This document shows, piece after piece, positions 1-9,864 of a stretch of 64,000 bases of DNA (the first letter of the stretch is position 1; each line of letters begins with the position of its first letter). This DNA comes from Rodentibacter caecimuris. GTDB lineage: Bacteria > Pseudomonadota > Gammaproteobacteria > Enterobacterales > Pasteurellaceae. The notes beneath the pieces are model-generated. The model ran no database searches and had not been told where the DNA came from. It saw nothing but the letters and a program-made list of their open reading frames with translations. A program made the translations under genes and the position numbers. The stretch is from assembly GCF_001019715.1 (NCBI RefSeq), contig NZ_BBXJ01000001.1, positions 1,922,001 to 1,986,000 of the forward strand. Reading direction: 5' to 3'.

Positions 1-1
1 A

Positions 2-1003
2 AATGGTAATATAGCATTGAAATTAGATAATACGGATCTCACTAAAAGCAACGCCAATTTTGAACTCTTAGTGGGGAGTGTTAAACAAACACCGGAAGAT
101 AATGCCCAAAAATGGGATGCTAAAGATGGAAAACTTAGTGTTCAATTAAAAGACTATAATATTGCAAATGAGTTGAGTCTTATTCCATTCTTTTTGGAAA
201 CGCTTACTGTAAAGTCTCCGCCATCTAAAGATAATAAAGATTTCCTTCATTTAAAAGACAAATGGGTGAGGGAGTTTAAGGAAAATTCGAACATTGATTT
301 TTCACTGCATAGTTTAAATCTATTTGAAAATAAAATAACTGCTCTTACATTTAATAATAAATCTAGGTCAGAAAGTGATCAATATAGTACAAGTTTTACA
401 CTAAATACAAAAAAAATCAGTGTACCGGAACAAAGTATGCAAATTGAGGATTTGTCGATTTCAATTCCACTAAAGCTTAATGACCCTCGTTCGTATTGGT
501 CTTCAGCATTTTGTTTAGGAGCTTATGAGACGCTTTGTCAGACTTATTTAACAACAGCGACACAAGAAAAATATTTGAATAACGCATGGTCGGATCTAAA
601 TTTTATTTTAGATCATACCAATGTTACCTTTAATCTCAACACATCGCCCGAAACGAAAGCCTATCCGGTAAAATTTGAAGCCAATGGTATGATGACTAAA
701 GCACCGGAAGATGCGAAATCATCTCAGGATTGGTCTTTCCTAGATAGAACAGAAGGTTTATTAAGGATTTCCTTTGATAAAAGGTTAGTTGAAATTCAGG
801 ATGAAAAAACAAGTAAGATTAAAGAACAAAGCTTATTTTGGAATATGATTCAAAGTGAAATTAAACCATATGATACTATTCTTCCTGCTTTTGTAGCAGA
901 AGGTGAGAATTATGTGGCTAAGTTTGAAAAAAATGACAATGGCTATTTCATTAACGGCAAATCTTTTGAGGAGATAGAAGAAGAAAGTTCATCAGAGAAA
1001 TAA
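2..1003 (+). CDS. YdgA/DUF945-like protein, C-terminal part (5' end outside window)
   Basis: The reading frame is open to the first base of the window, so this is the C-terminal part of a longer gene; a TTG at 17 is only an internal codon. The 333 or so visible residues are hydrophilic, rich in Lys, Asp and Asn, with alternating beta-strand-like segments (for example ISFDKRLVEIQDEK) and no membrane segment. The pattern and the C-terminal 'NGYFINGKSFEEIEEE' ending resemble the YdgA/YihF (DUF945) family of periplasmic or inner-membrane-anchored proteins of unknown function. The family call is by remembered resemblance and is moderate only. A strong terminator follows directly, so this is the last gene of its transcript. 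Confidence 0.55.
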   Translation, partial: NGNIALKLDNTDLTKSNANFELLVGSVKQTPEDNAQKWDAKDGKLSVQLKDYNIANELSLIPFFLETLTVKSPPSKDNKDFLHLKDKWVREFKENSNIDFSLHSLNLFENKITALTFNNKSRSESDQYSTSFTLNTKKISVPEQSMQIEDLSISIPLKLNDPRSYWSSAFCLGAYETLCQTYLTTATQEKYLNNAWSDLNFILDHTNVTFNLNTSPETKAYPVKFEANGMMTKAPEDAKSSQDWSFLDRTEGLLRISFDKRLVEIQDEKTSKIKEQSLFWNMIQSEIKPYDTILPAFVAEGENYVAKFEKNDNGYFINGKSFEEIEEESSSEK

Positions 1004-1006
1004 TAA

Positions 1007-1042
1007 AAAAATGCCCACGGACGGTATGGTGGGTATTTTTTT
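1007..1042 (+). terminator. Rho-independent terminator after the DUF945-like gene
   Basis: The stem AATGCCCAC / GTGGGTATT (one G-T pair) encloses a ~10-base loop and is followed by a run of seven T. It starts 3-4 bases after the stop codon. Confidence 0.85.
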
Positions 1043-1178
1043 ATCGTTAATGAAAAACACTCCAAAATCTGACCGCACTTTATCCTTTACAAATAGTGAA
1101 ATAAACCTAAAATACGGGCTTTTAACACGACTTGCCTACGGGTAGGTTACTGACTTGAAATCAGAAAAAGAGTAGATT

Positions 1179-2558
1179 ATGACCACCTCATTTAAGCCCG
1201 AATTACTTTCTCCCGCCGGTTCTCTAAAAAATATGCGCTATGCCTTTGCCTACGGTGCAGATGCCGTCTATGCCGGTCAGCCCCGTTATAGCTTACGAGT
1301 GCGTAACAATGAATTTAATCATGCAAATTTAAAAATCGGTATTGATGAAGCGCACGCCCTTGGTAAAAAATTCTATGTCGTTGTGAATATTGCACCGCAT
1401 AATTCTAAACTCAAAACCTTTATTAAAGATTTACAACCCGTTATAAATATGGGACCGGATGCGTTGATTATGTCCGATCCTGGTTTGATTATGCTGGTGC
1501 GTGAGCATTTCCCCGATATTGATATTCATCTTTCCGTACAAGCCAATGCGGTAAACTGGGCAACGGTGAAATTTTGGAAACAAATGGGGCTAACCCGCGT
1601 GATTTTGTCCCGAGAACTTTCTTTGGATGAAATTGCCGAAATTCGCCAACAGGTGCCGGATATTGAACTTGAGATTTTCGTACATGGCGCATTATGTATG
1701 GCATATTCTGGTCGTTGCTTGCTTTCCGGCTACATTAATAAACGCGATCCAAACCAAGGCACTTGCACTAATGCCTGCCGCTGGGAATATAAAATGGAAG
1801 AAGGTACGGTTGATGAAGTGGGCAATATTGTGCCGAAAATTGATCCGGCACAACAAATCGAAGTCAAAAATGTTGCACCGACACTGGGTGAAGGAACGGT
1901 GACGGACAAAGTATTTCTTTATACGGAATCACAAAAGCCGGATGAACAAATGACCGCCTTTGAGGATGAACACGGCACTTATTTTATGAATTCAAAAGAT
2001 TTGCGTGCCGTACAACATGTAGAAAAACTCACCGCACTTGGTGTACATTCCTTAAAAATTGAAGGTCGAACCAAGTCTTTCTATTATTGTGCCCGCACGG
2101 CGCAGGTCTATCGAAAAGCTATTGATGATGCCGTGGCAGGTAAGCCTTTCGATGAGAGCTTGATGAATACCTTAGAATCTCTCGCACACCGAGGTTATAC
2201 CGAAGGATTTTTACGTCGCCATACACATGATGAGTATCAAAATTATGAATACGGCTATTCTATTTCCGATCGCCAACAATTTGTCGGAGAATTTACCGGA
2301 AAACGCAATGAACAAGGTATGGCGGAAGTCGCTGTAAAAAATAAATTTTTACTTGGCGATGAAGTAGAAATGATGACACCTCAAGGTAATATCAATTTTA
2401 AAATTGAAAAAATGCTAAATCGAAAAAATGAACAAGTAGAAGCTGCATTAGGTGACGGGCATTTCGTGTTCTTAGATGTCCCGCAAGATATCAATTTAGA
2501 ATACTCACTCTTGATGCGTAATTTAGTGAACAGCAATACCCGTAATCCACACAATTAA
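1179..2558 (+). CDS. trhP: tRNA 5-hydroxyuridine modification protein TrhP (peptidase U32 family, YegQ)
   Basis: This 459-residue protein belongs to the U32 'peptidase' family. Its best-studied member, E. coli YegQ/TrhP, supports prephenate-dependent hydroxylation of wobble U34 in tRNA (family knowledge). The U32 signature is visible around residues 164-182: EIFVHGALC, then SGRCLLS. It continues with the Cys-containing NQGTCTNACRW, and further conserved blocks include ELLSPAGSL at the N terminus and LKIEGRTKS near residue 290. Length fits the family. The upstream 130 bases contain two short palindromes (CCTAC-GG-GTAGG and CTGA/TCAG) with no obvious function. It appears to be monocistronic. 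The gene name rests on family resemblance; the U32 call itself is secure. Confidence 0.88.
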   Translation: MTTSFKPELLSPAGSLKNMRYAFAYGADAVYAGQPRYSLRVRNNEFNHANLKIGIDEAHALGKKFYVVVNIAPHNSKLKTFIKDLQPVINMGPDALIMSDPGLIMLVREHFPDIDIHLSVQANAVNWATVKFWKQMGLTRVILSRELSLDEIAEIRQQVPDIELEIFVHGALCMAYSGRCLLSGYINKRDPNQGTCTNACRWEYKMEEGTVDEVGNIVPKIDPAQQIEVKNVAPTLGEGTVTDKVFLYTESQKPDEQMTAFEDEHGTYFMNSKDLRAVQHVEKLTALGVHSLKIEGRTKSFYYCARTAQVYRKAIDDAVAGKPFDESLMNTLESLAHRGYTEGFLRRHTHDEYQNYEYGYSISDRQQFVGEFTGKRNEQGMAEVAVKNKFLLGDEVEMMTPQGNINFKIEKMLNRKNEQVEAALGDGHFVFLDVPQDINLEYSLLMRNLVNSNTRNPHN

Positions 2559-2574
2559 TTTTGTTAATAAAATG

Positions 2575-2602
2575 TTGCATTTATTTTAAATGTTATTATA
2601 AT
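2575..2602 (+). promoter_or_regulatory. Sigma-70 promoter of a short non-coding transcript
   Basis: A -35 TTGCAT at 2575-2580 and a perfect -10 TATAAT at 2597-2602 are separated by 16 bp. Transcription would start near 2609, and no protein gene on this strand follows before a terminator. Confidence 0.6.
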
Positions 2603-2607
2603 GCGTA

Positions 2608-2690
2608 CGCATACCTGATTTGTTTATTCAACAACTCATAGTATGACTCCAAATACTTTGCCCTTTCAAATTTTGAAAGGGCTTTTTTAT
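2608..2690 (+). ncRNA. Candidate small RNA of about 80 nt
   Basis: A good promoter (-10 TATAAT) and a strong intrinsic terminator bracket about 80 nt. There is no start codon with a ribosome-binding site and no ORF of note. The 5' part (GCGTACGC) can self-pair, the middle is a probably single-stranded A/C/U-rich stretch containing UUCAACAACUC, and the 3' end is a terminator hairpin with U tail, the layout of an Hfq-dependent trans-acting sRNA. I do not recognise it as a named sRNA. It could instead be a terminated remnant of a leader. Confidence 0.4.
2659..2690 (+). terminator. Rho-independent terminator of the candidate sRNA
   Basis: The stem GCCCTTTCAA / TTGAAAGGGC is followed by TTTTTT. 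The hairpin is near-symmetrical, so it could also slow transcripts on the other strand. Confidence 0.85.
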
Positions 2691-2771
2691 GCATTTTGAT
2701 TGAGAAATTTCGCTGATAGATAAAGCATAAAGGCTATTCTTTCGAATAGCCTTTGTTAATTTAAGTCACGA

Positions 2772-4442
2772 TTATAAATAACCAAATAAACCGATGAAAA
2801 CATAACCAAAAATACAGGAAGTAATGACCCCGATTAACCCCGGTAAAATAAAACTATGATTAATCACAAATTTACCAATTCGGGTAGTGCCGGAACGGTC
2901 AAATTGAATCGCAGCAAGATCACTCGGATAAGTCGGTAAAATATAGTAACCATAACATGCCGAAGCAAAGGCAAGGATAATTGCAGGATCAACGCCGATA
3001 TCTAATGATAACGGAACAAACGCTACTAATGCCGCAGCTTGAGAATTTACAAATTTAGAAATCAATAACAACATTACCGCATAAGTCCAAGGATAGGCCT
3101 TTACCACATCGCCTAATGTTGCTTTCATCATTGGGGTATGAACGGTAAACATCGTTTCAGCCATCCAAGAGATACCAAATACTGCGACTAATGCAATCAT
3201 ACCGGAACGGAAAATTTCATTTTTACTAATTTTACTTGGCTCCGTTTTGGTAAAGATAATAATTAATGCACCGGCTAATAGCATAAAAATTTGAATTACA
3301 TGAACCATACTAATGTTCACTTTTTTATTTATACTATCCTTTAAAATAATCTTTGCATTATCAATCGTTTCAATCTCATCGCCCGACTGGATCACAACAG
3401 AATTGTTATCTTTTACAGATATAGTTTGAGCAAGTTCCCCTTTTTTATTATAAATTTCGACATGACTATAAGTGGTTTTCGGTTTTGCCTTATTGTCTTT
3501 CACATCAAGAGACACTACACCGTCTTTTGCTACAGCAACAATTTTACCCTCTTTTACATTAAAACTTTTTACCGTTTCAGCATAGGAAACGACTTCAAGC
3601 ATTTGTGCCGGTACTGATTTCTCAAACGCCGGGCGTAATTCTTTAAAATAACCCAGTGATGCAACAACTAAGATCGCACCAAAGAAGATCCACATTGCAT
3701 TCCAACTGGATTGCGGCAATTTTTTATCAAGTAATGACGTACTCTCGCCATAGACATACTCTTTAAAACTAGGATCTTGTAGTTTCGTTTGAAATTCAAT
3801 ATCTTTATCCAAATCTTTACCACGAAACCAGCTAAAAATACCGATAGCCAATACCCCACAAAGAGTCGATGGAACAGTAATTTTTAATAAATCCAGATAA
3901 CCATCAAAACCTGCTAGCGGTGTTTTTGCATTAACCAAGAACGCCGTTAATGTTACAACCGCAACAGAAACCGGTGAGGCAATAATCCCCATTTGAGAAG
4001 CAATAGAACTCGCCGCCATCGGACGCTCAGGGCGAATACCATTTTTAATAGCAATATCATAAATGATTGGTAGCATGGTATAAACCACATGACCTGTACC
4101 ACAAAGAATTGTTAAGAAACAAGTAACAAATGGTGCAAGAATACTGACATATTTTGGATTTTTACGAAGCATTTTCTCTGCAATTTGTAACATCACATCC
4201 AAGCCGCCGCTCGCTTGTAATGTTGCAGAGGTAACGACCACTGCAAGAATTGTTAACATGACATCAATTGCAGGTTTACCCGGCTCAATACCAAAACCAA
4301 AGACTAAGACAATCAACCCTACACCGCCTAACATCCCTAATGCTATGCCTCCTTTTCTTGCACCATAAAACAAGCAGATGAGTACAATAGCAAGTTGAAT
4401 AACAAATTGGGAAACTTCACTTAAGTTAGTTAGAAAATCCAT
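2772..4442 (-). CDS. dcuB: Anaerobic C4-dicarboxylate transporter DcuB with an extra ~100-residue domain
   Basis: This inner-membrane antiporter exchanges fumarate, malate or aspartate for succinate in anaerobic respiration (Dcu family). The N-terminal half is strongly DcuB-like: [35 protein letters not shown], and [10 protein letters not shown] followed by [15 protein letters not shown]. The start is the ATG at 4442, 8 bases after GGAG; an ATG 54 bases upstream in frame has no such support. The protein is 556 residues, whereas E. coli DcuB is 446. The excess is a soluble, beta-rich, charged segment of about 100 residues (roughly 280-377, DNA ~3310-3605) between two hydrophobic segments. The second half continues as a normal Dcu transporter with [21 protein letters not shown] near the C terminus. 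Confidence 0.9.
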   Translation of the reverse strand: MDFLTNLSEVSQFVIQLAIVLICLFYGARKGGIALGMLGGVGLIVLVFGFGIEPGKPAIDVMLTILAVVVTSATLQASGGLDVMLQIAEKMLRKNPKYVSILAPFVTCFLTILCGTGHVVYTMLPIIYDIAIKNGIRPERPMAASSIASQMGIIASPVSVAVVTLTAFLVNAKTPLAGFDGYLDLLKITVPSTLCGVLAIGIFSWFRGKDLDKDIEFQTKLQDPSFKEYVYGESTSLLDKKLPQSSWNAMWIFFGAILVVASLGYFKELRPAFEKSVPAQMLEVVSYAETVKSFNVKEGKIVAVAKDGVVSLDVKDNKAKPKTTYSHVEIYNKKGELAQTISVKDNNSVVIQSGDEIETIDNAKIILKDSINKKVNISMVHVIQIFMLLAGALIIIFTKTEPSKISKNEIFRSGMIALVAVFGISWMAETMFTVHTPMMKATLGDVVKAYPWTYAVMLLLISKFVNSQAAALVAFVPLSLDIGVDPAIILAFASACYGYYILPTYPSDLAAIQFDRSGTTRIGKFVINHSFILPGLIGVITSCIFGYVFIGLFGYL

Positions 4443-4615
4443 AGATACTCCAATAAATTTAAAATATAAACTAGAAAAACTAATAAATGCTAACACAAAG
4501 AATTAACACAAATTAAGTAGTATTCGATAACTTATTGTTCTATATCAATTTCAGAAAGCAGCAACGAAATAACTCATTAAAAATAAAGTGCGGTCTATTT
4601 TAAAGAGGGAATTAG

Positions 4616-4650
4616 GTAAAAAAATTAGGCGACCTAAAAAGGTCGCCCAA
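4616..4650 (-). terminator. Rho-independent terminator of acpP
   Basis: On the minus strand GGCGACC-TTTTTA-GGTCGCC is followed by TAATTTTTTT, just after the acpP stop codon. It closes the fatty-acid gene cluster. Confidence 0.88.
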
Positions 4651-4657
4651 CTTGAAA

Positions 4658-4888
4658 TTATTGATTATTTTGAACGTAGTCAATCGCAGATTGAACAGTT
4701 GTGATTTTTTCCGCTTCTTCATCCGGAATTTCAATATCAAATTCCTCTTCCAAAGCCATAACCAATTCAACTGTATCTAAAGAGTCCGCACCTAAATCTT
4801 CAACGAAAGAAGCTTCAGGTTTCACATCTTCTTCTTTAACACCTAATTGTTCAACGATGATTTTTTTTACGCGTTCTTCAATGCTCAT
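4658..4888 (-). CDS. acpP: Acyl carrier protein
   Basis: Acyl carrier protein of type II fatty-acid synthesis, the cytosolic carrier of growing acyl chains. It has 76 residues, very acidic, with the canonical phosphopantetheine attachment motif [18 protein letters not shown]; Ser36 carries the prosthetic group. It is almost identical to E. coli AcpP along its length. It is the last gene of the leftward cluster plsX-fabH-fabD-fabG-acpP but lies 259 bp below fabG, so it may have its own promoter. That gap contains a perfect GTGGT-CGC-ACCAC palindrome at 4968-4980 of unknown meaning. Confidence 0.98.
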   Translation of the reverse strand: MSIEERVKKIIVEQLGVKEEDVKPEASFVEDLGADSLDTVELVMALEEEFDIEIPDEEAEKITTVQSAIDYVQNNQ

Positions 4889-5147
4889 TTGTTTTTCCTA
4901 TGTTGTTATAACTCATTGCTGAGCGGTTAGTGTATGAATTTTTAATATTCTTGCAATCTTTTCATAAGTGGTCGCACCACAAAAGCACAAGCAAAATACA
5001 TACAGAGAAAATAACGATATACCTTTTACACATTCAAGGCATAACCAAATTATGTTGCGAGGCTGATTTTAACATTATCTAAAATCTTTGGCTATGATTT
5101 TATAAGGAGAAATCGCCTAACAACAAATAACCAGCTCCATCAAGGAG

Positions 5148-5876
5148 TTAGCTCATATGTAGCCCACCATTCACATGTAAGGTCGTGCCAGTGATATAGG
5201 CCGCCTCATCAGATGCCAAGAACGCAACGGCTTTCGCAATATCTTTCGCATCTCCCAAACGTCCTGCCGGTACGTTAGAAAGAATACTTGATTTCTGTTC
5301 ATCCGTTAAAACTTCTGTCATATCCGTTGCGATAAAACCCGGTGCTACAACATTTACAGTAATCCCACGGGATGCGACTTCTTTTGCTAATGCTTTTGAG
5401 AATCCAATCACTCCTGCTTTCGCCGCACAATAGTTACTTTGTCCCGGATTTCCCGTTGAGCCAACCACAGAACCAATGTTAATAATACGGCCAAAACGCT
5501 TTTTCATCATTGAACGCAACATGGATTTAGAAAGATGATATATAGAAGTTAAATTAGTTTGCATAATATCAAACCATTCATCATCTTTCATACGCATGAG
5601 TAAATTATCACGTGTAATACCCGCATTATTCACCAAAATATCAATGTCGCCAAAATCATTTTTAATTTGTTCCAACATCGTTTCGATAGAGGCTTTATCC
5701 GCCACGTTTAATACTAGACCTTTACCTTTTTCACCCAAGTATGCAGAAATTGTTTCTGCGCCTTTTTCAGAAGTCGCCGTACCAATTACAAATGCGCCCT
5801 TTAAAACCAATTCTTCGGCAATCGCACGACCAATACCACGCGTTGCCCCCGTTACTAACGCAATTTTACCTTGCAT
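5148..5876 (-). CDS. fabG: 3-oxoacyl-[acyl-carrier-protein] reductase FabG
   Basis: NADPH-dependent reduction of beta-ketoacyl-ACP in fatty-acid elongation. It is a 242-residue short-chain dehydrogenase with the Rossmann motif TGATRGIG (residues 9-16), NNAG near 83-86, and the catalytic triad Ser136, Tyr149 and Lys153 in SNYCAAK. Length equals that of E. coli FabG. The start ATG at 5876 follows GGAG. It lies 11 bases downstream of fabD and is presumably co-transcribed with it. Confidence 0.97.
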   Translation of the reverse strand: MQGKIALVTGATRGIGRAIAEELVLKGAFVIGTATSEKGAETISAYLGEKGKGLVLNVADKASIETMLEQIKNDFGDIDILVNNAGITRDNLLMRMKDDEWFDIMQTNLTSIYHLSKSMLRSMMKKRFGRIINIGSVVGSTGNPGQSNYCAAKAGVIGFSKALAKEVASRGITVNVVAPGFIATDMTEVLTDEQKSSILSNVPAGRLGDAKDIAKAVAFLASDEAAYITGTTLHVNGGLHMS

Positions 5877-5887
5877 TTTTCTCTCCT

Positions 5888-6826
5888 CTATACTAATAGT
5901 TCTTCAACTGAATTAAGTGATGCAAGATCATTCACCGATATTGCCTGAAAATCACTCACAATACGTTTTGTTAATCCGTTTAATACCTTACCGGGACCTA
6001 TTTCCAGCAATACCTGTACACCGTCTTGCGCCATTTTTTCTACGGTTTCCGTCCAACGTACAGGACTGTAAAGTTGACGAATAAGAGCCATACGAATAGC
6101 GGCACTTTCAGATTCTGTTGCAACATCAACATTATTAATTACTGCGATCTCCGGAATATTCACTGCTATTGTTTCTAATGTAGTTGCTAATTTATCCGCA
6201 GCCGGTTTCATCAATGCACAATGTGATGGTACGCTCACTGCTAACGGCAATGCGCGCTTCGCCCCCGCCTCTTTACACAATGCAGCAGCGCGCTCTACTG
6301 CTGCTTTTGCTCCTGCAATCACCACTTGTCCCGGTGAGTTAAAATTCACAGCTGACACCACTTCACCTTGTTCTGCCTGTTTACAAGCATTAATAATAGA
6401 CTCATTGTCTAAGCCGATGATCGCATACATCGCACCAGTGCCCTCAGGTACTGCTTGTTGCATTAATTTACCACGTAATTCCACCAATTTAATGGCATCT
6501 TGAAAATTCAGTACGCCTGCGCAAACTAATGCGGAATACTCGCCTAAACTATGACCTGCCATCACTTCCGGCTTAAATTGCGGATATTTTTCTTGCCATA
6601 CACGATAAATAGCAACAGAGGCTGCCAACAATGCAGGCTGGGTTTGCCATGTTTTATTAAGCTCTTCTACCGGACCTTGTTGAGCAAGTTGCCATAAATC
6701 ATAGCCAAGCACATCAGAGGCTTGTTTAAAGGTTTCAATAACAATTGGATATTCGTCGGCAAGCTCAGCAAGCATACCAATACTCTGAGATCCCTGCCCT
6801 GGGAAGACCATTGCAAATTTTTTCAT
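5888..6826 (-). CDS. fabD: Malonyl-CoA:ACP transacylase FabD
   Basis: Transfers malonyl from CoA to ACP, supplying the extender unit. The 312 residues begin with FPGQGSQSIGM. The nucleophile elbow is GHSLGEYSA with Ser93, and the catalytic His lies in VPSHCALM around residue 200. GQVVIAGAK and the 'LEIGPGKVLNGL' block near the C terminus are typical of the family. It sits between fabH and fabG. An inverted uptake-sequence pair in the 132-bp gap upstream may weakly terminate fabH transcripts. Confidence 0.97.
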   Translation of the reverse strand: MKKFAMVFPGQGSQSIGMLAELADEYPIVIETFKQASDVLGYDLWQLAQQGPVEELNKTWQTQPALLAASVAIYRVWQEKYPQFKPEVMAGHSLGEYSALVCAGVLNFQDAIKLVELRGKLMQQAVPEGTGAMYAIIGLDNESIINACKQAEQGEVVSAVNFNSPGQVVIAGAKAAVERAAALCKEAGAKRALPLAVSVPSHCALMKPAADKLATTLETIAVNIPEIAVINNVDVATESESAAIRMALIRQLYSPVRWTETVEKMAQDGVQVLLEIGPGKVLNGLTKRIVSDFQAISVNDLASLNSVEELLV

Positions 6827-6894
6827 TCTTTTTTCCTATTTATTCTAAATTGAAATATTTCTTTGATAAAAATCGGTATTCATGATTGCATATA

Positions 6895-6928
6895 TCAAAA
6901 AGTGCGGTCAAATTTAACCGCACTTTCC
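6895..6928 (-). terminator. Inverted uptake-sequence pair between fabH and fabD
   Basis: AAAGTGCGGT and its complement ACCGCACTTT form a 10-bp stem with an 8-base loop, followed on the minus strand by TTTTTGATAT. The weak T run suggests partial termination inside the fab cluster. Confidence 0.5.
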
Positions 6929-6958
6929 AACAATTTCACTGCGATTCTAACAAAATTA

Positions 6959-7909
6959 TTAGAAACGCACCAATGCTGAACCCCAAGTCCAACCACCGCC
7001 AAAGGCTTCTAATAGTAACAACTGCCCTCGTTGAATACGACCATCACGCACTGCTTCATCCAATGCTACCGGTACTGTTGCCGCACTATTATTCGCATAT
7101 TTATCTAACGTAACAACCACTTGCGACATATTCATTTCCAGTTTTTTCGCCGTTGCGCTGATAATGCGTAAATTTGCTTGATGTGGCACAAGCCAATCTA
7201 AATCTTCTTTATCTAAATTATTTGCGGCTAAGGTTTCCTCAACTACATTGGAAAGTTCACGCACTGCAAGTTTAAAGGTTTCATTACCCTGCATTTCAAT
7301 ATAACCGGATTTTTCCACACCACGCTCAGGTTGAGACAAAACCAACCCATTGTGTTTATCTGCGGAAGCGTGTAGATGAGTAGAGATAATCCCCTCTTGT
7401 TCGCTTGCCTCTAAAATTACAGCACCGGCGCCATCACCAAATAATACAACCGTGCTACGATCTGTTTCATCTAATTTACGAGAATTAAGATCAGATCCCA
7501 CGACTAAAGCTGTTTTTACTTTACCCGTACGAATAAATTGGTCAGCAACACTTAACGCATAAACAAAACCGGTACAAGCAGCGGCTAAATCGAAAGAAAT
7601 AGCGTCATCAATTTCCAACAACCCTTGGATTTGACAAGCAGCACTCGGGTAAGCATGAGAGCTGCTAGTGGTAGCAACAATAATTAAATCAATATGTTGA
7701 GGGCTAATTTTGGCATATTCAATTGCTTTTTTTGCTGCCTCAAAACCCATTGTTGCCACAGTTTCATTTTCATCGGCAATACGACGTTCACGAATACCTG
7801 AACGAGTAACAATCCATTCGTCCGAAGTATCAACCATTTTCTCAAGATCCGCATTAGTGCGAATACGACTCGGTAAATAGCTACCGGTAGATAAAATTCT
7901 GCTATTCAT
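6959..7909 (-). CDS. fabH: 3-oxoacyl-[acyl-carrier-protein] synthase III FabH
   Basis: Condenses acetyl-CoA with malonyl-ACP to start fatty-acid synthesis. The start chosen is the ATG at 7909, because [13 protein letters not shown] aligns exactly with the E. coli N terminus; an in-frame TTG two codons earlier is less likely. Catalytic residues are Cys112 (AACTGF), His in VPHQANLRI and Asn in [10 protein letters not shown]. At 316 residues it matches the usual length. It lies 19 bases below plsX and is likely in one transcript with it. Confidence 0.97.
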   Translation of the reverse strand: MNSRILSTGSYLPSRIRTNADLEKMVDTSDEWIVTRSGIRERRIADENETVATMGFEAAKKAIEYAKISPQHIDLIIVATTSSSHAYPSAACQIQGLLEIDDAISFDLAAACTGFVYALSVADQFIRTGKVKTALVVGSDLNSRKLDETDRSTVVLFGDGAGAVILEASEQEGIISTHLHASADKHNGLVLSQPERGVEKSGYIEMQGNETFKLAVRELSNVVEETLAANNLDKEDLDWLVPHQANLRIISATAKKLEMNMSQVVVTLDKYANNSAATVPVALDEAVRDGRIQRGQLLLLEAFGGGWTWGSALVRF

Positions 7910-7928
7910 AATCAAATAAATTAAGTCA

Positions 7929-8948
7929 TTAATAACGTGCTAAGCCCGCCAATATTTTTTCAGGGAATTGTAGGCGGGCTTGAAAAGCCGCATCAGCAAT
8001 GGCCTGAGCAAACGCATTCACATTTGCGCTACCGTGACTCTTTACCACCACTGAGTTTAAGCCAATAAGTGAGGCACCATTATATTCATCGGGATTAATA
8101 TGTTTCAAACGCTGATAGCCTCTCTGAAACAAGTGACGAACCGTCCACGAAAAAACGGGTTTTAAATAATGCTGTTTGGGTTGTTCGTTAAATAGGGACA
8201 ACACATTTTTCGCGGCCCCCTCTAAAGTTTTCAGTGCAATATTTCCTGAAAAACCGTCGCTGACAATCACATCCGCTTTGCCGTTCAGTAATAAATCGCC
8301 CTCAATAAACCCAATATAATTAAGTGCGGTCGATTTTTCTAATAGATTTGCTGCATCACGAATAAATTGATGACCTTTAATTTCTTCAACGCCAATATTT
8401 AATAATCCAATTCGGGGATAAACCAAATTCAGTCTATGCTCTGCAAAAATGCTTCCCATTATAGCAAATTGATAAAGGTTTTCTGCATCACATTCAACAT
8501 TCGCCCCTAAATCCAACATGACAGATTTTCCCTTCCCCATAGTTGGAATCATTGAGACTAAAGCCGGGCGGGCAATACCTTTAAGGGGCTGCAATAAAAT
8601 CTTCGACAATCCCATTAATGCACCGGTATTTCCCGCACTAACACAACCTTGTGCCAAACCATCTTTAACCGCTTCAAGAGCCAACCGCATGGAAGTACCT
8701 TTGCTATGACGTAAAGCGTAAGAAATACCCTGGTGGTTATCAATAACCCTTGTGCAATGTCGAATTTGTACGCGATCTAAAACTGCCTTAGAGCAATCTT
8801 TTAGCAAAGGAGAAATCTGTTGCTGATCACCGAATAGAAGTAAAGAAAGCCTTGGATTTTTTTCCAATGCAAGAAGAGATGCGGGGATAGTAATACGGGG
8901 ACCAATGTCCCCGCCCATCACATCTAACGCTAAGGTTAGACGAGTCAA
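7929..8948 (-). CDS. plsX: Phosphate acyltransferase PlsX
   Basis: Makes acyl-phosphate from acyl-ACP, the first committed step toward phosphatidic acid in the PlsX/PlsY route. The 339 residues begin [13 protein letters not shown], the family hallmark, and contain [28 protein letters not shown] and [15 protein letters not shown]. Initiation is from TTG at 8948 (no ATG nearby), with AGG about 9 bases upstream. This organism also has plsB (21,861-24,290), giving two routes to acylate glycerol-3-phosphate. It follows rpmF by 21 bases. Confidence 0.96.
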   Translation of the reverse strand: MTRLTLALDVMGGDIGPRITIPASLLALEKNPRLSLLLFGDQQQISPLLKDCSKAVLDRVQIRHCTRVIDNHQGISYALRHSKGTSMRLALEAVKDGLAQGCVSAGNTGALMGLSKILLQPLKGIARPALVSMIPTMGKGKSVMLDLGANVECDAENLYQFAIMGSIFAEHRLNLVYPRIGLLNIGVEEIKGHQFIRDAANLLEKSTALNYIGFIEGDLLLNGKADVIVSDGFSGNIALKTLEGAAKNVLSLFNEQPKQHYLKPVFSWTVRHLFQRGYQRLKHINPDEYNGASLIGLNSVVVKSHGSANVNAFAQAIADAAFQARLQFPEKILAGLARY

Positions 8949-8969
8949 GTGAATACCTGTAAGTAAAAA

Positions 8970-9140
8970 TTACTTATTGATCACTTTACGACCACGGTAG
9001 TAACCGTCTGCAGTTACGTGGTGGCGTAAATGAGTTTCACCGCTTGCTTTATCCACTGATACTGCAGCGGTAGTTAACGCATCGTGTGAACGACGCATAT
9101 CACGACGTGAACGAGATTTTTTGTTTTGTTGAACAGCCAT
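8970..9140 (-). CDS. rpmF: 50S ribosomal protein L32
   Basis: This 56-residue basic protein starts [17 protein letters not shown] and ends [11 protein letters not shown], matching L32 of gammaproteobacteria. The zinc-ligand cysteines found in some L32 proteins are absent, as is usual in this group. It lies between yceD and plsX, the classic arrangement that couples ribosome and membrane-lipid gene expression. Confidence 0.97.
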
Positions 9141-9167
9141 TGGCTATACTCCTAAATTAAATTTAAT

Positions 9168-9692
9168 TTACTTTTGCTTTAAATTAGCTAATACAGCGAA
9201 CGGGTTCGGTTTTTTTGCCAATTCTTCCGGCAATTTGCCAAAAACCTGTTCCTGCGCGGACACTTCACAGTGTTCAGATGAATGCTTCGGTACAAGTGGT
9301 AGAGTTAAAATTAACTCATCCTCCACCGTGCCAAGTAAATCTATTTCACCAAACTCATTTAATTCGATTGGTTCATAAATTTCAGGCAATACATCAGCTT
9401 GATCCCAATTAACTACCGGACTGTATGTGAATTCACATTCCAATTTCTGTTTGAAAGGCTCTCCACAACGCTGACATTCCAATTCAACCTCAACCTGTGC
9501 TTTACCTTTCATCACCGCTAATTTTTGCGGATCAATATAAAACGATAATGTTACCTGTGCATCGCTAAGCACATTTACCACAGATTCAGCCAAACGCACC
9601 AATTGATTAATCGAATAATAGCCCTCATAATCAATTCTTTGTTGCGCATCTTTAACCGGATCAATGGTTAAGGGTAGTTTTACCTTTTGCAT
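9168..9692 (-). CDS. yceD: YceD (DUF177), 23S rRNA accumulation protein
   Basis: This 174-residue acidic protein of the DUF177 family is found immediately upstream of rpmF in most gammaproteobacteria. It has the family CxxC pair in ECQRCGEPF (around residues 73-81) and the C-terminal [10 protein letters not shown] block. In E. coli its loss affects 23S rRNA accumulation; the mechanism is not settled. It is the first gene of the yceD-rpmF-plsX-fab transcript. The 170-bp region upstream holds the pfkA terminator. Confidence 0.93.
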   Translation of the reverse strand: MQKVKLPLTIDPVKDAQQRIDYEGYYSINQLVRLAESVVNVLSDAQVTLSFYIDPQKLAVMKGKAQVEVELECQRCGEPFKQKLECEFTYSPVVNWDQADVLPEIYEPIELNEFGEIDLLGTVEDELILTLPLVPKHSSEHCEVSAQEQVFGKLPEELAKKPNPFAVLANLKQK

Positions 9693-9821
9693 AGGGCGTG
9701 AATATTACCTGTTGTAACGAAAATAGTCAAAGGGAAATCACATTTTTATATTATAAAAACGCATGAATTTATCAATTGCAAGTCTTATCTTTAAAAGCGC
9801 TTTTTAAAACTTTACTTGTCG

Positions 9822-9851
9822 ATTAAAAATACGGTTGTAAAAACAACCGCA
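9822..9851 (-). terminator. Rho-independent terminator of pfkA
   Basis: On the minus strand GCGGTTGT-TTTT-ACAACCGT is followed by ATTTTTAAT, just after the pfkA stop. Confidence 0.85.
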
Positions 9852-9864
9852 CTCTTATTTTTTA

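Noticed and set aside
17-1003. TTG at 17 as the true start of the first gene
   Set aside because: The frame stays open to base 2, and no SD precedes the TTG, so the gene begins before the window.
4968-4980. GTGGT-CGC-ACCAC palindrome upstream of acpP
   Set aside because: Too short and unmatched to a known regulator of fatty-acid genes to be called an operator.
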